Shown piece by piece: positions 5,081-8,539 of a stretch of 8,539 nucleotides of DNA. Position 1 is the stretch's first letter; every line of letters begins with the position of its first letter. Under the pieces are notes generated by a model. It was not told where the DNA came from and ran no database searches. It worked only from the letters and a program-made list of their open reading frames with translations. Where the stretch lies: contig CASICT010000019.1 of the NCBI GenBank assembly GCA_949373265.1, forward strand, positions 1 to 8,539, written 5' to 3'. A program made the position numbers and the translations under genes. This DNA comes from Candidatus Poseidoniaceae archaeon. Lineage in GTDB: Archaea > Thermoplasmatota > Poseidoniia > Poseidoniales > Poseidoniaceae.

Positions 5081-5821
5081 ATGATGCGCCTTGGTCTCAT
5101 CGGCGGTACGGCGATGAACAGCCTGGCCGCTGATGTGATTGAAACTTCTAGGATAGATCAAATCGTAGCACAGACCAGATTCGGGGAAGTCCCCTTGACT
5201 TGTGTCCAAAGCGGTGTTCACGAATTGATATTCTTAGAGAGACATCATGGAAAGGGTACAACTCCTCCTCATAATATCAATCATCGAGCTAATATTGAAG
5301 CTATGGCAGGGGCTGGGGTAGATGCAATACTCGGAGTCTGCTCAGTAGGAACAATTCCTAAAGACTTCCCTCCGGGTTCGGTTGGCTATGCTACACAATA
5401 TCTTGATTTTACAGGAGTGACAATGTCATTTCATGATGATGATGCTCAGTTTACTTCGATGACCACACCTTTTGATTTACAGATGAATTCAAAACTTGAT
5501 TCTGTATTATCTTCACTACAACCAGGCATTTCTCTTAAGAGAACTTATTGGCTTGCTCAAGGTCCTCAATTTGAAACTGCAGCAGAAATTGATGCAATTG
5601 AAAAGTTAGGTGGAGAAGTAGTAGGGATGACAATGCCGCGTGAATGCAAACTAGCAGCGGAAATAGGCATACCTTATGCTGCGATTGTAGTTGCTAGTAA
5701 TTGGGCAGCAGGACGAGAACCGGGTGACTCAAGCAAAGATTTAGATCACCAAGAAGTATCTTCTACAGCGGAATCAAGACTTGGTCCCGTCATAGATTGC
5801 ATCAAAGCATTCACGCAATAA
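5081..5821 (+). CDS. 5'-methylthioadenosine/methylthioinosine phosphorylase family (PNP superfamily)
   Basis: Predicted phosphorylase that splits a 5'-methylthio-nucleoside with phosphate into the free purine and 5-methylthioribose 1-phosphate, recycling the by-product of polyamine synthesis and related S-adenosylmethionine chemistry. The 246 residues show the phosphate loop LGLIGGT (4-10), FLERHHGKGTTPPHNINHRA (51-70, R54 and H55-H56 region), the CSVGTI segment, GPQFETAAEI (161-170) and VGMTMPRE (181-188), all family landmarks. In adenine-specific MTAP the last motif carries an aspartate (TDYD); here it reads ASNWAAG with N207, as in enzymes that take 6-oxopurines. I therefore infer methylthioinosine or another 6-oxopurine as likely substrate. 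Two ATGs (5081, 5084) are possible starts. It follows the ribosomal gene by eight bases, so it is probably co-transcribed. Confidence 0.88.
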   Translation: MMRLGLIGGTAMNSLAADVIETSRIDQIVAQTRFGEVPLTCVQSGVHELIFLERHHGKGTTPPHNINHRANIEAMAGAGVDAILGVCSVGTIPKDFPPGSVGYATQYLDFTGVTMSFHDDDAQFTSMTTPFDLQMNSKLDSVLSSLQPGISLKRTYWLAQGPQFETAAEIDAIEKLGGEVVGMTMPRECKLAAEIGIPYAAIVVASNWAAGREPGDSSKDLDHQEVSSTAESRLGPVIDCIKAFTQ

Positions 5822-5843
5822 CTAATCCTCGTGTGCTTAACCC

Positions 5844-6215
5844 ATGAACATGGGCCGAAGTGTCGAAGAATGGCTAGATAGTACAGATGGCGATGAATGG
5901 AGCCAAATGATGCGCAAAGTTGCCGCATTCCATCATAAACATGATTTTGCAGGTAATAATGGTCATGATATGGGCTATCGAATCGCATTGACAGTTGAGG
6001 AATTGGGTGAATTTGCTGCAGCGATTACCAAAGGCAAACCAATTGAAGAATGTGCTGAAGAAATGGCAGATATTATGATACTCTTAATGGGGCATTCATT
6101 GGCTATGAAAATAGACTTAAAGGCTGCTTTCGAAGCCAAGTATGAACGTATAATGCAAAGAAAATCCAGGCAAGGGCGGCTTGGTCTACGTGTTACTGAG
6201 TATACTGGTGAGTGA
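5844..6215 (+). CDS. MazG-like nucleotide pyrophosphohydrolase
   Basis: Predicted all-alpha NTP pyrophosphohydrolase of 123 residues that hydrolyses (d)NTPs to NMP and pyrophosphate, a pool-cleaning or nucleotide-signal function. The metal-binding signature is present: EELGE (E52, E53, E56), followed about 16 residues on by EEMAD (E72/E73 and D76) and then DLKAAFEAKYERI. Single-domain length fits the MazG-like/dUTPase-like family rather than the two-domain MazG. The N-terminal SVEEWLDSTDGDEWSQMMRK is a helical extension. Start could be 5844 or the second ATG at 5850; no ribosome site is clear. It lies 22 bases after the phosphorylase and one base before the membrane-protein ATG, so all are likely one transcript. 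Which nucleotide it cleaves is not known from sequence. Confidence 0.85.
   Translation: MNMGRSVEEWLDSTDGDEWSQMMRKVAAFHHKHDFAGNNGHDMGYRIALTVEELGEFAAAITKGKPIEECAEEMADIMILLMGHSLAMKIDLKAAFEAKYERIMQRKSRQGRLGLRVTEYTGE
6207..6211 (+). promoter_or_regulatory. Ribosome binding site GGTGA for the CREST membrane protein
   Basis: GGTGA matches the complement of the 16S rRNA 3' end and sits five bases before the ATG at 6217, inside the last codons of the MazG-like gene. It fixes the membrane protein start there rather than at an upstream in-frame ATG at 6181, and implies coupled translation. Confidence 0.6.
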
Positions 6216-6216
6216 A

Positions 6217-6969
6217 ATGAACGCGAAGCGATTGTATTTTTCTTCGCTTCTAGTGATAATTGTTGTAGCAATAGCTTATGGCCCAATATCTCAGCCACAA
6301 AACTATCACGAATTTGCCGATGATAGAGAATTTATGGGAATACCAAATGCACTAGACGTAATGTCTAATTTAGCAATTATATTTCCTGGACTTATTGGAT
6401 TAGCATTCGTACACGAAAGAAGAACTAATCCTAGGGTTTCTGATGATGAAACCAGTATTCACATCACCTTATTTTCAGGTATGATTCTTACATTTGCTGG
6501 TTCAGTTTGGTTTCACCTTGACCCAAATGACTCGACAATGCTATGGGACCGACTTGGGATGTCTATCGTTATAGGTTCATGCATTTCATTACTAATTAAC
6601 GACCTTTGGGATAGAGAATTAGCAGTTAGGGCACATATTCCAATTGTTCTTGCAAGCATAGTTTCAGTGCTATGTTGGCCTGTTTTTGATGATTTACGAA
6701 TTTATTTTATCGTAAAGCATCATCCATTCATTCTATTTCCAATACTACTATTTTTTGGCAGCAGGTTATATGATAAAATCTCAGGATATTACTGGGGATT
6801 GTCAATGTTCATACTTGCAACATTCTTCGAGTTTACTGATGAAGCAATATTTCAGGCAACTGGATTCATCAGTGGCCACACTATGAAACATATTGCGGCA
6901 GGTATTGGCTTGTGGTTCATCATGAAAATGATAAGGGACAGAGAACAAATTCTACAGGAAGAAGAGTAA
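6217..6969 (+). CDS. CREST-superfamily membrane protein, alkaline-ceramidase-like
   Basis: A 250-residue integral membrane protein with about seven hydrophobic segments, the first at 7-24 (LYFSSLLVIIVVAIAYG). The CREST superfamily (alkaline ceramidase, PAQR, Per1, SID-1) is thought to use a metal held by three histidines, an aspartate and a serine, for lipid amide hydrolysis. Here the set can be seen: DVMSNLAIIF (47-56), GSVWFH with S96 and H100 (S-x3-H), LWDRLGM with D111, and GHTMKH with H221 and H225 (H-x3-H). The loop after TM3, DPNDST, is family-like. I infer an intramembrane hydrolase acting on a lipid, but archaea lack classical ceramides so the substrate is unknown. Bases look more AT-rich than in eS1. 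The start is set by the GGTGA site. Its stop directly abuts that of the flavodoxin on the other strand. Confidence 0.75.
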   Translation: MNAKRLYFSSLLVIIVVAIAYGPISQPQNYHEFADDREFMGIPNALDVMSNLAIIFPGLIGLAFVHERRTNPRVSDDETSIHITLFSGMILTFAGSVWFHLDPNDSTMLWDRLGMSIVIGSCISLLINDLWDRELAVRAHIPIVLASIVSVLCWPVFDDLRIYFIVKHHPFILFPILLFFGSRLYDKISGYYWGLSMFILATFFEFTDEAIFQATGFISGHTMKHIAAGIGLWFIMKMIRDREQILQEEE

Positions 6970-7425
6970 TCAGATTGTTTGTAGTCTATTAATCACAGAT
7001 CCAATCCATTCTTCTGCATCATCCTCATAGTCAACATCACAGTCAACCCTATCATAAATTCTCGTTCCACCTTTCTGTTCAAGGATGCGATCCCACTCTT
7101 TTCCAGCCTCACAAAATAAGTCGAAAGCAGTATCACCTAATGCTAGGATAGAATAACTCATATTTGCAAGGTCATTATCACCTAGGTTTTCAGTATATTC
7201 AAACAAATCCATTGCATTATCCGGCTGCTCTCCATCTCCCCATGTGCTGCAAACAATCAGTAGGCGGGAATATGACAACATGTCTTCTGAATCAATTTCT
7301 TCCATTCCGAAACTTTGGGCATCAATCCCTGCATCATTTGCAGCCTTGCAGACGTCCATAGACAACAATTCTGAATTACCTGTCTCCGTTCCATACAGCA
7401 CAATTAGTTTTTCATTATTTTCCAT
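6970..7425 (-). CDS. Flavodoxin-domain protein, CPR/sulfite-reductase type
   Basis: A stand-alone 151-residue FMN-binding electron carrier. It shows the flavodoxin phosphate loop YGTETGNSE (11-19), the second FMN loop CSTWGDGEQPDNAMDLF (59-75), and ILALGDTAFDLFCEAGKEWD (93-112), the third loop pattern of the diflavin family (cytochrome P450 reductase, sulfite reductase alpha, CysJ-like), rather than of short-chain bacterial flavodoxins. No FAD/NADPH domain follows; the protein ends soon after EEW. It is strongly acidic. It would take electrons from a reductase elsewhere, possibly from ferredoxin, and pass them to an unidentified acceptor. It is divergent from the VAT1-like oxidoreductase with a 111-base shared upstream region, and meets the membrane protein gene stop to stop with no gap. 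Confidence 0.88.
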   Translation of the reverse strand: MENNEKLIVLYGTETGNSELLSMDVCKAANDAGIDAQSFGMEEIDSEDMLSYSRLLIVCSTWGDGEQPDNAMDLFEYTENLGDNDLANMSYSILALGDTAFDLFCEAGKEWDRILEQKGGTRIYDRVDCDVDYEDDAEEWIGSVINRLQTI

Positions 7426-7473
7426 AATATTAGCCCAGTATCACTCTTGATATTACTCTGGTATGTAGGATAG

Positions 7474-7484
7474 TACTTATTTTT
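7474..7484 (-). promoter_or_regulatory. Possible TATA-like element for flavodoxin
   Basis: Reading the minus strand, an A/T-rich AAAAAATAAG stretch lies about 55 bases before the flavodoxin ATG, which would put transcription near 7453 and leave a leader of about 28 bases. The consensus match is weak. Confidence 0.25.
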
Positions 7485-7498
7485 TAGGGTGGCCTAAA
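7483..7498. repeat. Palindrome TTTAGG-GTGG-CCTAAA in the divergent promoter region
   Basis: A perfect six-base inverted repeat with a four-base centre lies in the 111-base gap between the divergent flavodoxin and oxidoreductase genes, 58 bases from one start and 39 from the other. It is placed where a repressor or activator could act on both genes. It overlaps the possible flavodoxin TATA-like stretch. Nothing identifies the regulator. Confidence 0.45.
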
Positions 7499-7536
7499 TC
7501 CTTAAGCCTTATGTGATTATTATATCTGGACAAATC

Positions 7537-8539
7537 ATGCCTCACTGTGTTTCTATTACCAAAGCCGGTTCACCTTCAGTCCTAAAGGTTGTACAGATGG
7601 ACATGCCAACTCCAAACGAAGATCAAGTTTGTATTGAAGTTCACTTTGCTGGAATAAATTTTGCTGATACTTTAATGAGACTTGGTTTATACCAACCGAG
7701 ACCTGAATATCCATTTACTCCCGGTTACGAATTTAGTGGAATAATCCATTCGTTAGGTTCGAGCACTTCAAATTTTGAAGTTGGTCAAAGAGTAGTAGCC
7801 GCAGTTCCGACGGGGGGCCAATCCAGTCACGTTTGTGTAAATGTGTCACGTGTAATACCGATTCCAGACAAAATGGGCCTTGATGCAGCAGCAGCAATGC
7901 CGGTTACCTATCTTACAGCTCATCATATGCTACACTACTTAGGTCACTTAAAGCAAGGTGAGACTGTACTAATTCATGGTGGCGCTGGCGGAGTAGGAAC
8001 TGCGGCTTTACAAATCTGCCAATGGGCTGGTATAGACACTGTATGGGCTACTGCCTCAGGCCGAAAATCTAGCATAATTGAATCGTTCAACGGAATCGCG
8101 ATAGATCGCCATAACCAAGACTTCGTATCAATTATCAAAAATGCAACAGATGGCAGAGGAGTAGATCATATTCTTGACCCAATAGGGGGGGACAATCTAA
8201 GACGAAGTTTATCGGTGCTTGCAGAAGGTGGACGGTTGTACACTTACGGAATGTCTGCAGCAGCACCATCTAGCAAGCGCTCTTTGCTAAAATCATTCTT
8301 GGCTTGGAGAAAGACTCCAAAATTCGACCCCTTGCGACTAATGACAAAAAATCGTGGTGTATTCGGAGTTCATATGGGTACTTGGAAAGATGAAGAGGCA
8401 ATGTCGGAACAGTTGTTCAGAATAATGGAAGGTATTGAATTAGGAGTGCTTAATCCAGTGATAGATTCCATTTTTGATGCTGAAGATGTTGCACAAGCTC
8501 ACCAATACATTCACGATGCGAAAAATATTGGTAAAGTGT
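7537..8539 (+). CDS. VAT1-like zinc-free NADPH:quinone oxidoreductase (MDR family), 3'-truncated
   Basis: Medium-chain dehydrogenase/reductase of the quinone-oxidoreductase branch, which reduces quinones or enones with NADPH. The frame is open to the window edge; 334 codons are seen and only the last few residues are probably missing. Seen: the catalytic-domain entry FAGINFADTLMRLGLYQPRP (38-57), PFTPGYEFSG (59-68), GDRVV-like GQRVV (83-87), and the nucleotide fold HGGAGGVGTAALQ (147-159) with the AxxGxxG signature. Zinc ligands of the alcohol-dehydrogenase type are absent. The stretch SKRSLLKSFLAWRKTPKFDP and then NRGVFGVHMG strongly recalls the VAT-1 homologue subfamily of vertebrates and marine microbes. 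The ATG at 7537 is preferred; a GTG at 7513 is in frame. No ribosome site precedes it, consistent with a leaderless message. Physiological substrate unknown. Confidence 0.9.
   Translation, partial: MPHCVSITKAGSPSVLKVVQMDMPTPNEDQVCIEVHFAGINFADTLMRLGLYQPRPEYPFTPGYEFSGIIHSLGSSTSNFEVGQRVVAAVPTGGQSSHVCVNVSRVIPIPDKMGLDAAAAMPVTYLTAHHMLHYLGHLKQGETVLIHGGAGGVGTAALQICQWAGIDTVWATASGRKSSIIESFNGIAIDRHNQDFVSIIKNATDGRGVDHILDPIGGDNLRRSLSVLAEGGRLYTYGMSAAAPSSKRSLLKSFLAWRKTPKFDPLRLMTKNRGVFGVHMGTWKDEEAMSEQLFRIMEGIELGVLNPVIDSIFDAEDVAQAHQYIHDAKNIGKV

Noticed and set aside
4739..5221. 160-codon open frame on the minus strand opposite the end of eS1 and the start of the phosphorylase
   Set aside because: It is Ser/Ala low-complexity, the reverse reading of the Glu/Ala-rich linker and SAP region; the plus-strand genes are clearly real.
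6181..6216. Upstream start for the membrane protein at 6181
   Set aside because: It would overlap the MazG-like gene and lacks a ribosome site, whereas GGTGA stands five bases before the ATG at 6217.
7478..7485. T-tract tttttt as a terminator
   Set aside because: It lies in a divergent intergenic region upstream of both genes, where no plus-strand transcript is expected to end.
1..8539. CRISPR array, tRNA, rRNA, insertion sequence or prophage signal
   Set aside because: I read both strands and saw no regularly spaced direct repeats, no tRNA-like fold, no transposase or integrase motif; all gaps are short.

Overview
The window looks like a piece of archaeal chromosome. It carries a ribosomal protein eS1 (S3Ae), which bacteria lack, a DUF54/COG1325-type RNA-binding protein, a COG1340-type coiled-coil protein, TATA-like promoter elements about 25 bases ahead of starts, and few Shine-Dalgarno sites. 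Gene density is high and the base composition is fairly AT-rich. The gene mix and the domain-extended ribosomal protein fit a marine planktonic euryarchaeote (Thermoplasmatota, Poseidoniales/MGII-like), but that lineage call is inference; no rRNA gene is present to anchor it.

Layout. 1-1786: a 5'-truncated coiled-coil protein with a basic tail, overlapping by 14 bases a sugar-nucleotide pyrophosphorylase with a left-handed beta-helix tail. 1844-2574: a small unknown helical protein, then a COG1325-type RNA-binding protein. 2637-3967: a seven-iron ferredoxin, then the pyridoxal 5'-phosphate synthase lyase subunit PdxS, with GC-rich hairpins before and after pdxS. 4077-6969: a four-gene co-directional cluster of eS1 with a C-terminal SAP domain, an MTA phosphorylase-family enzyme, a MazG-like pyrophosphohydrolase and a CREST-superfamily (alkaline-ceramidase-like) membrane protein. 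6970-7425, minus strand: a CPR-type flavodoxin that abuts the membrane protein stop to stop. 7537-end: a VAT1-like NADPH:quinone oxidoreductase, cut by the window edge and divergent from the flavodoxin.

Functionally this is mostly housekeeping: translation and RNA metabolism (eS1, COG1325, COG1340), nucleotide salvage and pool cleaning (MTA/MTI phosphorylase, MazG), cofactor synthesis (PdxS), redox carriers (ferredoxin, flavodoxin, MDR oxidoreductase) and surface-sugar precursor supply (nucleotidyltransferase). I see no mobile element, CRISPR array, tRNA, rRNA, prophage or defence island. The points most worth a second look are the SAP domain on the ribosomal protein, the predicted CREST enzyme at the end of the ribosomal/nucleotide cluster, the purine-base specificity of the phosphorylase, the exactly-seven-cysteine ferredoxin, and the hairpins and ten-codon reading frame around pdxS. 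No untranslated stretch exceeds about 111 bases.
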